A DNA stretch of 64,000 nt from Stenotrophomonas rhizophila (GCF_003751305.1 NZ_RJKV01000001.1:496001-560000); one strand, 5' to 3'. Counted from the first letter of the stretch, positions 42,165-58,876 are shown. The notes: generated by a model not told the origin, from the sequence alone. Numbers and translations are program-made.

Positions 42165-42674
42165 TCATTCGGTGGGCTGGATCCGGACCCGCACTTCCTC
42201 TTCTTCCGGCGGGGTGGCCGCCGGTGCGGTCGGCGACGCCGCCGGCTGCACGGCCGGTGCTGGTGCAGGCGCAACGACCGGGGTGCCGCGGTGGCGCATG
42301 ACTACCACCATCGCCACGGCAGCGATCACCAGCAGCAGACCGATGCGGATGCGCCAGGCCCAGTTGCGCGGTGCGTCGTTCTGGGCGACCTCGTCGCGGA
42401 ACGCGAACTGCGCGGTCGGGTGATCGCGGCGGGTGGTTTCGAGCAGGCGCGCATCGCGCAGGATCTCGCGGGCCCGGGGCTGGTCATCGGCATGCACCAC
42501 CCACAGGGTCGGGTGGGTAGTGGCCTTTTCCTTGTCCAGATAGCTGAACTGGCTGCCGCGCTTGCTGTGGTACGAGCGTCCGTTGGTGATGCGCACTTCG
42601 ATGCCGGCGTCGCGCAGCAGCTGGGCCACGCCTTCGACGGTTTCCACGCGCTGGCTGTTGAAGATCTGTCTCAT
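42165..42674 (-). CDS. DUF2007-like protein with membrane anchor (called pathogenicity-like protein in Xanthomonas)
   Basis: A 169-residue protein. The N-terminal domain (MRQIFNSQRVETVEGVAQLL, then TLWVVHADDQPRAREIL) resembles DUF2007 signal-transducing-type domains. One transmembrane helix (IGLLLVIAAVAMVVVMRH) follows, then a Pro/Ala-rich tail ending in acidic residues. The Xanthomonas name pathogenicity-like is historical and not a demonstrated role. It starts 1 bp after tesB ends, so the two are co-transcribed. Confidence 0.8.
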   Translation of the reverse strand: MRQIFNSQRVETVEGVAQLLRDAGIEVRITNGRSYHSKRGSQFSYLDKEKATTHPTLWVVHADDQPRAREILRDARLLETTRRDHPTAQFAFRDEVAQNDAPRNWAWRIRIGLLLVIAAVAMVVVMRHRGTPVVAPAPAPAVQPAASPTAPAATPPEEEEVRVRIQPTE

Positions 42675-42675
42675 G

Positions 42676-43593
42676 TCAGTCCTTGGCCGGCACGGCGGCG
42701 GCCGCGGCACTGTCGTCGACCACGCGGATCAGGCCTTCCTGCGCGGTACTGGCGACCAGGATGCCGTTGCGGGTGAAGAACTGGCCACGCGCCAGGCCAC
42801 GCGAATCCTGCGCGCTGGGGCTGTCCAGCGAGTACAGCAGCCAATCGTCGGCGCGGAACGGGCGGTGGAACCAGATCGCATGGTCCAGCGAGGCCATCTG
42901 CACATGCGGCTGGTAGTAGCTGATGCCGTGCGGGAAGGTCGCGGTGCCGAGCAGGTGGAAGTCCGAGGCGTAGGCGAGCAGCGCCTGATGCAGCTCCGGG
43001 GCATCGCCGACGGTCTCGTTCAGGCGCAGCCAGACCTGGTGGTACGGCGGGCGCTTGGGCGGGTTGAGTTCGTCACGCGGGTAGACATGGCGGAACTCGA
43101 ACGGGCCGCCGCGCGAGAGCCAGCGCTGCACCTTGATCGGCAGCCGATCCAGAACGGCCTGCGGCAGTGGCTGGTTCGGCTCGATGTCCTCCGGCTGCGG
43201 CACTTCCGGCATCTTGTGCTGGTGCTCGGCGCCGGTCTCGGCCTGCTGGAACGAAGCGGCGCAGAAGAAGATCACCTTGCCGTGCTGGATCGCGGTGACC
43301 CGGCGCACGGAGAAGCTGCCGCCATCGCGGGTGCGGTCCACGTCATAGACGATGGGGTGGTCGATGTTGCCGGCACGCAGGAAGTAGGCGTGCAGCGAAT
43401 GCACGTGACGGCCGTTCTCGACCGTCTTCTGGGCGGCGGACAGCGCCTGGCCCAGCACCTGGCCGCCAAAAACGTACTTGGTGCCGATATCGCGGCTCTG
43501 GCCGCGGAACAGATTGTCTTCCAGGCGTTCAAGCGAGAGCAGGTCGATCAGCTCGGAAACGACGGGTTCGTGCGTGGCGGACAAGGGAAGCAA
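42676..43593 (-). CDS. tesB: Acyl-CoA thioesterase II
   Basis: A 305-residue double-hotdog thioesterase that hydrolyses medium- and long-chain acyl-CoA. TesB marks are FRGQSRDIGTKYVFGGQVLGQAL, HSLHAYFLRAGNIDHPIVYDVDRTRDGGSF (abbreviated), ASDFHLLGTA, SLDHAIWFHRPFRADDWLLY and RGLARGQFFTRNG. The likely active-site Asp is in SLDHAIWFH. The start is TTG at 43593 with a weak SD; the family N-terminus (LIDLLSLERLEDNLF) begins soon after. Confidence 0.94.
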   Translation of the reverse strand: MLPLSATHEPVVSELIDLLSLERLEDNLFRGQSRDIGTKYVFGGQVLGQALSAAQKTVENGRHVHSLHAYFLRAGNIDHPIVYDVDRTRDGGSFSVRRVTAIQHGKVIFFCAASFQQAETGAEHQHKMPEVPQPEDIEPNQPLPQAVLDRLPIKVQRWLSRGGPFEFRHVYPRDELNPPKRPPYHQVWLRLNETVGDAPELHQALLAYASDFHLLGTATFPHGISYYQPHVQMASLDHAIWFHRPFRADDWLLYSLDSPSAQDSRGLARGQFFTRNGILVASTAQEGLIRVVDDSAAAAAVPAKD

Positions 43594-43621
43594 CCTGGGG
43601 TGGGCGAACGCAAATTATAGG

Positions 43622-43700
43622 GTAGTGCCGGCCCATGGCCGGCAACCACGCACCACTTCGATCGTTCATTGCCTGGTTGCCGGCCAGCGGCCGGCACTAC
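43622..43700. repeat. SMAG-type REP dimer
   Basis: GTAGTGCCGGCCCATGGCCGG is followed 32 bp later by the inverted unit ending in CACTAC, between the tesB start and the crotonase stop. Confidence 0.88.
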
Positions 43701-43724
43701 CGGGGCGTTGGCGTTTGCCGGGCT

Positions 43725-44504
43725 TCAGGCCTTGCCCAGCCTGGCCACCAGCCCCTGCAGCGCCTGCTGGGCGTCCGGGGCGTACCAGGCCTCGACGAAG
43801 CGGTCGAGCTGGATCAGGTCGGCGTGCAGGGCCTCGTGCAGGTCGGCGCGGGCGATGGCGCGGGTCAGCAGCATCGGCTGGCGGGGCAGCTTGAGCAGGC
43901 GCTGCAGCCACGCCACCGCCCGCGGAACCACCTGGGCGGCGTCGGCCAGTTCGTCCACCAGCCCGATCTCGAGCGCACGCTCGGCCGGCACCATCTCCCC
44001 GCCCACCAGCAGTTGGGTGGCGCGGTGATGGCCGACCACGCGGCGCATCAGGCGCTGGATGCCCTCCGGCGCGACCAGCCCGACCTGCACTTCGTTCAGG
44101 CCGATCACCGTGGGATGGGCGACATCGGGGCTGCGGGCGATGATCCGGTAATCGCAGCACAGCGCCAGCACGCAGCCGCCGGCCGGCGCATGCCCGGTCA
44201 TGGCGGCAACCACCGGCACGCGGCACTCGGCCAGGGTGCGCACGGCGCCGAAGAAGGCCTGCCAGCTGTCCAGCAGCTTGTGTTTGTCATCGCCGTGGCC
44301 GAGCAGGTGTGGCACGTCCATGCCGGCGCTGAAGATGCGCTCGCTGCCGGACAGCACGATGCCGTGCACGTCATCGGACATGGCCTGGTTGATTGCGTGG
44401 ATCAGATGCCGGCACAGCTCGGTGTCCAACGCGTTGACCGGCGGCCTGGCCAGCCGCAGTTCGCGGATGGGGCCATGGTTGATCACCTCGATGAGCGTCG
44501 TCAT
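43725..44504 (-). CDS. Enoyl-CoA hydratase/isomerase (crotonase) family protein
   Basis: A 259-residue crotonase-fold protein: PPVNALDTELCRHLIHAI, oxyanion-hole regions SGSERIFSAGMDV and MTGHAPAGGCVLALCCDYRI, then LNEVQVGLVAPEGIQRLMRRVVG. The usual hydratase glutamates are not clearly in place, so isomerase or other CoA chemistry is possible. It may act in fatty acid or branched-chain breakdown. The start ATG 44504 gives family length. It is divergent from the copper chaperone gene with 34 bp between. Confidence 0.85.
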   Translation of the reverse strand: MTTLIEVINHGPIRELRLARPPVNALDTELCRHLIHAINQAMSDDVHGIVLSGSERIFSAGMDVPHLLGHGDDKHKLLDSWQAFFGAVRTLAECRVPVVAAMTGHAPAGGCVLALCCDYRIIARSPDVAHPTVIGLNEVQVGLVAPEGIQRLMRRVVGHHRATQLLVGGEMVPAERALEIGLVDELADAAQVVPRAVAWLQRLLKLPRQPMLLTRAIARADLHEALHADLIQLDRFVEAWYAPDAQQALQGLVARLGKA

Positions 44505-44538
44505 GCTGCAGTCTCGTTGCGGACAGGGAACGAAGCCG

Positions 44539-44982
44539 ATGATAACCAAACCATTCGTGTGCGTATTGTTGGGGCTGTGTGCGCTCGCAACATCAGCCGT
44601 GGCCGCAGCGCCGGCCTGTGTGTCACTGCGCGAGGGATGGGTACGCTTGCCGCCGGGTGCGATGCCGATGGCGGCCGGCTACGGCCAGATCCGCAATGAC
44701 TGCCGCGAGGCGGTAGTGGTGGTCGCCGCCGGCAGCAAGGCGTTCGGCGAGGTGTCGCTGCACGAAACCACGCTGGTCGACGGCGTCAGCCGCATGCGCG
44801 CGGTGGAACGCCTGCTGATCGCGGCAGGCGCAACGGTCGCGCTCAAACCCGGCGGACTGCATCTGATGCTGATGCAGCCGGAGGTAGCACTGAAGGAAGG
44901 CGCACAGCTGCCGTTGCGGCTGAGCCTGGAAGATGGGCGCAAGGTGGATGGAACGTTGCAGGTGCGCAGCGCGTTGAAGTAA
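44539..44982 (+). CDS. Periplasmic copper chaperone PCu(A)C
   Basis: A 147-residue protein with signal peptide (PFVCVLLGLCALATSAVAAA). The canonical Cu(I) site H-x10-M-x21-H-x-M is perfectly met by His75, Met86, His108 and Met110. These proteins deliver copper to the CuA centre of cytochrome oxidase. The usual Sco partner is not in this window. The ATG at 44539 starts the signal peptide. Confidence 0.9.
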   Translation: MITKPFVCVLLGLCALATSAVAAAPACVSLREGWVRLPPGAMPMAAGYGQIRNDCREAVVVVAAGSKAFGEVSLHETTLVDGVSRMRAVERLLIAAGATVALKPGGLHLMLMQPEVALKEGAQLPLRLSLEDGRKVDGTLQVRSALK

Positions 44983-45015
44983 GGATGGCAACCCTGCGCA
45001 GCCGGGAACGACCGT

Positions 45016-45729
45016 CTACGACCAGTCGAAGGAAAACAGCACGGTGCGGCTGTGTGGCTCGTACAGCATCACGATGGCATCCGGGCCTGCCGCGCACCAG
45101 TTGTAGCCGGCGACTTCGGCGACCGAGAAGAACGGGTTGCCGTCGCGGCTGATGATGACGCGCTCGGCATCCTCCGGTGCATGCCGGTCGTACGCGGCGG
45201 CGGTGAATGTCAGCGCGAACGCCGCCGGAATCGGCGCGGTTTCAACCCAGTTGCCGTTCGATACCTGCCCGCCCAGCACGTCAAGGTAGGCCTGCTCGCC
45301 TGCGCTGCCGTCGCCGTATCGCGAGTAGCTGGCCAGGCGGCCATGCGACTGGAAGTAGGCATGCGCTTTGGCGTAGCTCTCCGTCATTTCGGTGACGTGT
45401 TTGTCTGCCAACTGATCGCCGAGGAAATAGCCTTCCTCCCCCAGGAATCGCATGCGGTTATCGGCGGTCAGCTCGAATGCGATCCAGTTCGTGCCGGTGA
45501 ACTCGGTGTGGTGCGCTGCGGTCTCTTCGCCGATGCAGCCTTCATCCGGTTCGATCGGGCACAGCATCGTGGCAATGGTGCCGGTCAGCGCCGGGCGCAA
45601 TACGCCCAGGTCGATGCTGATCAGTGGCAGCAGATGTCGCCCCAGCCACGGCTGGTCGGCGGTGAATACGTCGGTGGGGAAGGGCGTGAGCCCGGGCCGC
45701 AGCGAGCGGATATCGGTCTGGTGAAGCAT
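45016..45729 (-). CDS. Hypothetical protein, 237 residues
   Basis: I do not recognise the family. There is no signal peptide. Visible features are an N-terminal segment LRPGLTPFPTDVFTADQPWLG, a Cys/Asp/Glu-rich stretch CPIEPDEGCIGEE, aromatic patches in AYFQSHGRLASYSRYGDG, and a C-terminal strand pattern RVIISRDGNPFFSVAEVAGYNWCAAGPDAIV (abbreviated) ending VLFSFDWS. The fold may be beta-rich and possibly related to DUF1963-like proteins, but this is a guess. The start ATG 45729 follows AAGGA. It converges on the PCu(A)C gene. Confidence 0.65.
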   Translation of the reverse strand: MLHQTDIRSLRPGLTPFPTDVFTADQPWLGRHLLPLISIDLGVLRPALTGTIATMLCPIEPDEGCIGEETAAHHTEFTGTNWIAFELTADNRMRFLGEEGYFLGDQLADKHVTEMTESYAKAHAYFQSHGRLASYSRYGDGSAGEQAYLDVLGGQVSNGNWVETAPIPAAFALTFTAAAYDRHAPEDAERVIISRDGNPFFSVAEVAGYNWCAAGPDAIVMLYEPHSRTVLFSFDWS

Positions 45730-45755
45730 GTCATTCCTTTGCAGGTGAAACGGGC

Positions 45756-45779
45756 GTGCCGGCCAGCGGCCGGCACGAC
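45756..45779. repeat. Single SMAG-type REP unit
   Basis: GTGCCGGCCAGCGGCCGGCAC followed by GAC lies between the 237-residue gene and the thioesterase gene. Confidence 0.8.
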
Positions 45780-45805
45780 CTTTCAGCTTGACGCGGCAGA
45801 ACCCA

Positions 45806-46209
45806 TCAGCTTGACGCGGTGCGGATCGCCTCGGGCAACGGCGCGCTCTTGCCGGTCTGCGTGTCCATCCAGACCACCACCACGTTGCCATCGGAGTACA
45901 GCGTGGTGTCGTTCTTCTCGTCCACGATGCGGTGGCCGATGGTCACGCTGCTGTTGCCGAGACGCTCGACGAACAGCTCCACCACGATGTCGTTGGGCCA
46001 CACGATCGGCAGGCGATAGTTGACGTTGGTCGCCGCCACCACCGGTGCGATCCGGTCGGTCATCGAAACGCCCTCCACCCCCAGCATCCAGCGCACGCGC
46101 GCTTCTTCCAGGTAGGAGATGTACTTGGCGTTGTTCACGTGGCCCATGCTGTCCATGTCGCGCCAGCGGACGCTGATCGGCACGCGGGCGAGGATCTTGT
46201 GCTCGTTGC

Positions 46210-46213
<4 letters not shown>
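45806..46213 (-). CDS. Hotdog-fold acyl-CoA thioesterase (YbgC/4-HBT type)
   Basis: A 135-residue protein with [30 protein letters not shown] (abbreviated), in which the Asp-x-MGHVNN motif is the active-site pattern of 4-hydroxybenzoyl-CoA-type thioesterases. It probably hydrolyses short acyl-CoAs. It starts at 46213, overlapping the uvrA stop by 4 bp (ATGA), so translation is coupled to uvrA. A 14-bp direct repeat (45783-45796 and 45806-45819) spans its stop codon. Confidence 0.88.
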
Positions 46214-49185
<2,972 letters not shown>

Positions 49186-49480
49186 GGGGGATCCGTTGTG
49201 GGGCTTCGGCTCAGGGAGCCGGCAAGCGGGTGGGGCAATCGGAAACGGCAATCGGTCAGCCTACCGAGCTTGGGATTTGGGGGCAATCGCGGACTTTGCC
49301 ACCCCCATGTCTCATTCCCTGAGACCCCGCCAGCCGGTTTCCTGAACCGTATTCAGCCAAATCCGGGTCAGAGCAGGGGGTGGGTTGACCCGAAGTGGTT
49401 GAAGTCATTAAAATTCCGCTTCTGTCCGCCCTCGATGGCGGCAGTCCATAGACCACAATAACTACAGAGGAAGTCTGGTC
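49186..49480. other. 295-bp uvrA-rplU intergenic region
   Basis: A divergent region. The right part holds the rplU promoter (49385-49414) and a leader of about 60 bp containing the inverted segment CCGCC-N10-GGCGG (49432-49445 area, approximate), possibly used in ribosomal-protein control. The left part, before uvrA, has no LexA-type CTGT-N8-ACAG site that I can see. Confidence 0.5.
49385..49414 (+). promoter_or_regulatory. Sigma-70 promoter of the rplU-rpmA operon
   Basis: TTGACC-N18-TAAAAT is a good match to the consensus and lies about 70 bp before the rplU ATG. Confidence 0.75.
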
Positions 49481-49798
49481 ATGTACGCAGTACTGGTAAC
49501 CGGCGGTAAGCAATACCGCGTGGCGCAGGGCGAAACGCTCCGCGTTGAAAAGCTCGAAGTCGAAGTCGGCAACGAGATCAAGTTCGACAACATCCTGATG
49601 CTGGGCGACAGCGATGGCATCAAGCTGGGCGACGCGCTGAGCGGCGCTTCGGTCACTGCCAAGGTCGTGTCCCAGGGTCGTGCCGACAAGGTCCGGATCA
49701 TCAAGTTCCGTCGCCGTAAGCACCACATGAAGCGTCAGGGTCACCGTCAGTACTACACCGAAATCGAGATCACCGGCATTGCCGGTGGCAGCAAGTAA
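49481..49798 (+). CDS. rplU: 50S ribosomal protein L21
   Basis: A 105-residue ribosomal protein that binds 23S r[28 protein letters not shown] (abbreviated) and the basic C-terminal [23 protein letters not shown] are diagnostic. GGAAG upstream is the SD. It is followed after 15 bp by rpmA, the usual pairing. Confidence 0.98.
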   Translation: MYAVLVTGGKQYRVAQGETLRVEKLEVEVGNEIKFDNILMLGDSDGIKLGDALSGASVTAKVVSQGRADKVRIIKFRRRKHHMKRQGHRQYYTEIEITGIAGGSK

Positions 49799-49813
49799 TA
49801 AGGAGAAGCAGTC

Positions 49814-51321
<1,508 letters not shown>

Positions 51322-51342
51322 GCGCACCCGCGCGCCCCTGAG

Positions 51343-51366
51343 AAACCCGGCTCCGGCCGGGTTTTT
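51343..51366 (+). terminator. Rho-independent terminator of obgE
   Basis: AAACCCGG-CTCCGG-CCGGGTTT is followed by five T residues in total. Confidence 0.85.
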
Positions 51367-51399
51367 CTGTGGTGCTGCCATTTCGGGATCGCAGGCAAC

Positions 51400-51428
51400 A
51401 AAAAACCCGGCCGGGGCCGGGTTTTTTT
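51400..51428. terminator. Bidirectional terminator between obgE and rpsT
   Basis: AAAAAACCCGGCC-GG-GGCCGGGTTTTTTT is a near-perfect symmetric terminator with A and T tracts on both sides, serving convergent obgE and rpsT. Confidence 0.92.
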
Positions 51429-51443
51429 CTGCGGCTGGATCGA

Positions 51444-51466
51444 AGCCACGCGGGGCGTGGCTCTAC
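51444..51466. repeat. GTAG-headed stem-loop variant
   Basis: On the minus strand GTAGAGCCACGC-CCC-GCGTGGCT: a GTAG-headed stem-loop of the REP type with a different stem, placed just after the rpsT stop. Confidence 0.65.
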
Positions 51467-51484
51467 GACACCCGCAGCGCCGTA

Positions 51485-51754
51485 TCAGGCGGCCTTGATG
51501 GCCTTGATGCGCGCGGTCAGGCGGCTCTTATGGCGAGCAGCCTTGTTCTTGTGGATCAGACCACGCGAGCTGAAACGGTCGAGGATCGGCTGGGCAACAG
51601 CGAAGGCTGCCTCGGCGCCGGCGGCGTCATTGGCATCCAGAGCCTTGATCACCTTCTTGACAGCGGTGCGCAGCATCGAACGCTGAGCCGTATTGCGCGC
51701 GTTGCGCACGACGGTCTGCTTGGCGCGCTTCTTGGCGGACTTGATATTGGCCAC
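51485..51754 (-). CDS. rpsT: 30S ribosomal protein S20
   Basis: An 89-residue helical ribosomal protein: [21 protein letters not shown] (abbreviated) and [22 protein letters not shown] are the S20 signature. It stands alone, divergent from murJ, with its own promoter. Confidence 0.98.
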   Translation of the reverse strand: MANIKSAKKRAKQTVVRNARNTAQRSMLRTAVKKVIKALDANDAAGAEAAFAVAQPILDRFSSRGLIHKNKAARHKSRLTARIKAIKAA

Positions 51755-51802
51755 AGTGGTGGTTTCCTGAAAAATCGGTGTAATGGGAACAGCAAGCTGG
51801 AA

Positions 51803-51831
51803 AGTATGATGGCTCGAAAAATGTACGTCAA
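51803..51831 (-). promoter_or_regulatory. Sigma-70 promoter of rpsT
   Basis: On the minus strand TTGACG-N17-CATACT ends about 49 bp before the rpsT ATG. Confidence 0.75.
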
Positions 51832-51855
51832 GTCAATTGTCAAGAGGGAACACGG

Positions 51856-53475
51856 GTGAGTTCACCAAGGATGTTGCGGGGCCTGCTGTCTTTCAGCAGC
51901 ATGACCATGATTTCGCGGGTGTTGGGGCTGGTTCGCGACTTGGTCATCACCACCACGTTCGGCACCAATGCGGTGACCGATGCCTTCTGGGTCGCCTTCC
52001 GGGTGCCCAATTTCCTGCGCCGGCTGTTCGCCGAGGGCTCGTTCGCCACCGCGTTCGTCCCGGTGTTCACGGAGGTGAAGGAAACCCGCTCGCATGCCGA
52101 ACTGCGCGAACTGATGGCGCGGGTGGCCGGCACGCTGGGCGGGGTGTTGCTGCTGGTCACCGCGCTGGCGCTGATCTTCGCGCCGCAGCTGGCGACCCTG
52201 TTCTCCAGTGGGGTGGATACCGACCCGGCCAAGCATGGCCTGCTGGTGGACCTGTTCCGGTTGACCTTCCCGTTCCTGCTGTTCGTCTCGCTGACCGCGC
52301 TGGCGGGCGGGGCGCTCAACAGTTTCCAGAAATTCGCGATGCCGGCGCTGACCCCGGTCATCCTCAACCTGTGCATGATCGCCGGTGCGTTGTGGCTGGC
52401 CCCGCGGCTGGGCGGCACCCCGGAGAAGCAGATCCTGGCGCTGGGCTGGGCGGTGCTGGCGGCCGGCCTGCTGCAGCTGCTGTTCCAGCTGCCCTCGCTG
52501 AAGGGCATCAACCTGCTGACCCTGCCGCGCTGGGGCTGGCGGCATCCGGGGGTGCGCAAGGTACTGACCCTGATGGTGCCGACGCTGTTCGGCTCCTCGA
52601 TCGCGCAGATCAACCTGCTGCTGGATACGGTGATCGCCGCCAAGCTGACCGACGGCTCGCAGTCCTGGCTGTCGCTGGCCGACCGCTTCCTGGAACTGCC
52701 GCTGGGCGTGTTCGGCGTGGCGCTGGGCACGGTGATCCTGCCGGCGCTGGCCCGCCACCATGTCAGTACCGACAAGGCCGGCTTCTCCAGTGCGCTGGAC
52801 TGGGGCCTGCGCACGACGCTGTTGATCGCCATCCCCGCCATGCTGGGCCTGCTGCTGCTGGCCGAGCCGCTGATCGCCACCGTGTTCCAGTACGGCCGCT
52901 TCACCGCCTTCGATACCCGCATGACCGCGCTGTCGGTGTACGGCCTGAGCTTCGCCCTGCCGGCCTTCGCGCTGCTGAAGGTGGTGCTGCCGGCCTTCTA
53001 TGCCCGCCAGGACACCCGCACCCCGGTCCGCGCCGGTGTGGTCGCGCTGGTGGCCAATATGGTCTTCAACTTCATCCTGCTGGCCGTGCTGTACCACGTG
53101 ATGGTGCCGGAGGCGCTGAAAGCGCAGGGCGTCTGGGTCGCGTTGGGCAAGCAGCCGGGCCTGCATCTCGCGCTGGGTATCGCCAGTGCGCTGTCCAGTT
53201 ATCTGAACCTGGGCCTGCTCTGGTATTGGCTGGGCAAGACCGATGTCTACCAGCCCAAGGCGGGCTGGGGCGGCTATGTCACCAAGCTGGGGCTGGCCTG
53301 CCTGGCGATGGTGGCGGTGCTGCTGGGCCTGCGCTACGGGATGGCGGACTTCACCGGCATGGATAAATGGCACCGCATCGGCAACCTCGCGCTGCTGGTC
53401 GGCGGTGGCGGTCTGACCTATCTGGTGGCCCTGGTCGCCATGGGCTTCCGCCCGCGCCACCTGCGGGAGCATTGA
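51856..53475 (+). CDS. murJ: Lipid II flippase MurJ
   Basis: A 539-residue inner-membrane protein with about 14 helices of the MOP/MVF superfamily. It moves lipid II across the membrane for peptidoglycan synthesis. Diagnostic N-terminus: SSMTMISRVLGLVRDLVITTTFG and DAFWVAFRVPNFLRRLFAEGSFATAFVPV (abbreviated). The start is GTG at 51856, with GAGGG upstream. The murJ-ribF-ileS-lspA-ispH order is common in gammaproteobacteria. Confidence 0.96.
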   Translation: MSSPRMLRGLLSFSSMTMISRVLGLVRDLVITTTFGTNAVTDAFWVAFRVPNFLRRLFAEGSFATAFVPVFTEVKETRSHAELRELMARVAGTLGGVLLLVTALALIFAPQLATLFSSGVDTDPAKHGLLVDLFRLTFPFLLFVSLTALAGGALNSFQKFAMPALTPVILNLCMIAGALWLAPRLGGTPEKQILALGWAVLAAGLLQLLFQLPSLKGINLLTLPRWGWRHPGVRKVLTLMVPTLFGSSIAQINLLLDTVIAAKLTDGSQSWLSLADRFLELPLGVFGVALGTVILPALARHHVSTDKAGFSSALDWGLRTTLLIAIPAMLGLLLLAEPLIATVFQYGRFTAFDTRMTALSVYGLSFALPAFALLKVVLPAFYARQDTRTPVRAGVVALVANMVFNFILLAVLYHVMVPEALKAQGVWVALGKQPGLHLALGIASALSSYLNLGLLWYWLGKTDVYQPKAGWGGYVTKLGLACLAMVAVLLGLRYGMADFTGMDKWHRIGNLALLVGGGGLTYLVALVAMGFRPRHLREH

Positions 53476-53550
53476 TCCGGGGGCAGCCCGGCTATACTTC
53501 ATGGCTATCTCTTGCAAAGCATCGGCCCTGGTGGGCCGCATTCCACGTAG

Positions 53551-54494
53551 ATGAGCAGGCTGTTTAGAAACGTCGAAGGCGGGCAGTTGTTCCCGCACGG
53601 AAGCGTGGTCTGCATCGGCGCATTCGACGGCCTGCACCTGGGCCATCGTGCGTTGGTGCGCCACGCCGTTTCGCGCGCGCGCGCGCTGGGCGTGGCCGCC
53701 GTTGCGGTGGCCTTCGAGCCGTTGCCGCGCGAGTACTTCGCCCAGGGCGAGCCGCCGCCGCGATTGACCCTGGCCCGTGACAAGGTCGCAATGCTGCGCG
53801 AACTCGGCGTGGATGCGATCGGCCTGCTGCGCTTCGATGCGCGCATGGCCGCGATGCAGGCCGAGGATTTCGTCGAGCAGCTGCTGGTGCACCGGCTGAG
53901 TGCGCGCGAGGTGTGGATCGGGCCGGAGTTCTGCTTCGGCAACCGCCGCAAGGGTGATCTGGCCCTGCTGCAGGCGATGGGCCGCGAGCGTGGCTTCAGT
54001 GCGGGCGAGATCGAGCCGGTCGACCTGCATGGCGAGCGCATCTCCAGCACCCGCATCCGCCAGTTGCTGCGCGCCGGTGATTTCCGTCATGCCGGCGATC
54101 TGCTGGGCAGGCCGTATACGATTGGGGGCAGGGTAGTGCGCGGCCGTCAGTTGGGCCGTACGCTGGGCTTCCCGACCGCCAACCTGCGCTTTCCTAAGAC
54201 GCCGGCGCTGTCGGGGATCTACGCGACCTGGGTCCACGGCGTGTTCGACCAGCCGTGGCCGTCGGTCTCCAGCTTCGGTACGCGTCCCACCGTGGATGGC
54301 GTGGAGCCGCTGCTGGAAGCGCACCTGTTTGATTTCCAGGGCGACCTGTACGGCCGCCACATCGATGTCGAGTTCGTCGCCAAGCTGCGCGACGAAGAAA
54401 AGTTCCAAGATCTGGCTGCGTTGACCGACCAGATGCACCGTGACGCCGAACAGGCCCGTCACATCCTTTCCGAACACAGATTGCGAGCCACTGC

Positions 54495-54498
<4 letters not shown>
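53551..54498 (+). CDS. ribF: Bifunctional riboflavin kinase/FAD synthetase
   Basis: A 315-residue enzyme making FMN and FAD. The N-terminal adenylyltransferase domain has [16 protein letters not shown] and [15 protein letters not shown]; the C-terminal flavokinase domain has [20 protein letters not shown] and [10 protein letters not shown]. It overlaps ileS by 4 bp (GTGA), a coupling conserved in related bacteria. Confidence 0.96.
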
Positions 54499-57325
<2,827 letters not shown>

Positions 57326-57326
<1 letters not shown>

Positions 57327-57832
57327 TGGCCGCCGCCCGTCCGCGTCCGAACGCGCTGATCTGGCTGCTGCTGTCGGCGGTGATCATCATCGCCGACCAG
57401 TGGAGCAAGGCCTGGGTGCTGTCCAGCCTGCCCGAGTACGAGCCGGTGGTGGTCATCGAGGGCTTCTGGAACTGGTACCGCACCTACAACACCGGTGCGG
57501 CATTCAGCTTCCTGAGCGATGCCGGTGGCTGGCAGCTGTGGTTCTTCACCGCGCTGGCGGTGGGCATCAGCGGCCTGATGGCCTACTGGATGTGGGGCAC
57601 CGCGCGCGGTGCCTGGCGCAGCGCCGTGCCTTACGCGCTGGTGATCGGCGGGGCGATCGGCAACGTGATCGACCGCCTCATGCACGGTCACGTGGTCGAC
57701 TTCATCCAGTGGCATATCGGGGACCATTACTGGCCCTCGTTCAATATCGCCGACTCGGCGATCGTGCTGGGCGCGGTGGGTATTGCCCTGTTCGGCCTGT
57801 TCGACGGCAAGGCTGCCAAAAAAGCGGGATAA
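57326..57832 (+). CDS. lspA: Lipoprotein signal peptidase (signal peptidase II)
   Basis: A 168-residue inner-membrane aspartyl protease with four helices. Catalytic Asp116 (GNVIDRL) and Asp143 (FNIADS) are visible, with the conserved YNTGAAFSF. It removes signal peptides from prolipoproteins. Start ATG 57326 overlaps the ileS stop. Confidence 0.97.
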
Positions 57833-57885
57833 TTCCCTCCTGTATCCGTAACAACCCGGCTCACGCCGGCCGGAGTATCTGACCG

Positions 57886-58836
57886 ATGGATGTGTTGCTC
57901 GCCAATCCGCGTGGTTTCTGTGCCGGTGTCGATCGTGCGATCGAGATCGTCAAGCGCGCGATCGAGACCCTGGGTGCGCCGATCTACGTGCGCCACGAGG
58001 TCGTGCACAACCGGTTCGTGGTGGATGACCTCAAGGCCCGCGGCGCGATCTTCGTCGAAGAACTCGACGAAGTGCCGGACGACAACACGGTGATCTTCAG
58101 CGCCCATGGCGTGTCCCAGGCCGTGCGCCAGGAAGCCGACCGCCGTGGCCTGAAGGTGTTCGACGCGACCTGCCCGCTGGTTACCAAGGTGCACCTGGAA
58201 GTGGCCCGCCACTGCCGCGCCGGCCGCGACGTGGTGCTGATCGGCCACGCCGGGCACCCGGAAGTGGAAGGCACGATGGGTCAGTGGAGCCGCGAGCGCG
58301 GCACCGGCCAGATCTACCTGGTGGAGGATGTGGAGGATGTCGCCACGCTGGTCATCGACCAGCCGGAGAACTTCGCCTACACCACCCAGACCACGCTCTC
58401 GGTGGATGACACGCGCAGCATCATCGACGCGCTGCGCACCCGCTTCCCGGCGATGCAGGGCCCGAAGAACGACGACATCTGCTACGCCACGCAGAACCGT
58501 CAGGACGCGGTGCGCGATCTGGCCAAGCGATGCGATCTGGTGCTGGTGGTCGGCTCGCCTAACAGCTCCAACTCCAACCGCCTGAGTGAACTGGCGCGCC
58601 GTGATGGCGTGGAGTCCTACCTGATCGACGGTGCCGACGAGATCGACCCGGCATGGGTGGCCGGCAAGAAGCACATCGGCCTGACCGCGGGCGCCTCGGC
58701 GCCGCAGGTGCTGGTGGACGGGGTGATCGCGCGCCTGAAGGAACTCGGTGCCACCGGTGTGGGCGAACTGGAGGGCGAGCCGGAATCGATGGTATTCGCG
58801 CTGCCGAAGGAATTGCGGCTGCGCTTGGTCGACTGA
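57886..58836 (+). CDS. ispH: 4-hydroxy-3-methylbut-2-enyl diphosphate reductase
   Basis: A 316-residue Fe-S enzyme, the last step of the MEP isoprenoid pathway. Cluster ligands Cys12 (NPRGFCAGV), Cys96 (DATCPLV) and Cys199 ([10 protein letters not shown]) are in place, with SAHGVS and [11 protein letters not shown]. It follows lspA by 53 bp. Confidence 0.97.
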   Translation: MDVLLANPRGFCAGVDRAIEIVKRAIETLGAPIYVRHEVVHNRFVVDDLKARGAIFVEELDEVPDDNTVIFSAHGVSQAVRQEADRRGLKVFDATCPLVTKVHLEVARHCRAGRDVVLIGHAGHPEVEGTMGQWSRERGTGQIYLVEDVEDVATLVIDQPENFAYTTQTTLSVDDTRSIIDALRTRFPAMQGPKNDDICYATQNRQDAVRDLAKRCDLVLVVGSPNSSNSNRLSELARRDGVESYLIDGADEIDPAWVAGKKHIGLTAGASAPQVLVDGVIARLKELGATGVGELEGEPESMVFALPKELRLRLVD

Positions 58837-58876
58837 CCGCGCAGCATTCCGCCACACATGCCATGGCGCTGCCCCG

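Noticed and set aside
49186..49384. A LexA box in front of uvrA
   Set aside because: I could not find a CTGT-N8-ACAG-type site in the region upstream of the uvrA start.
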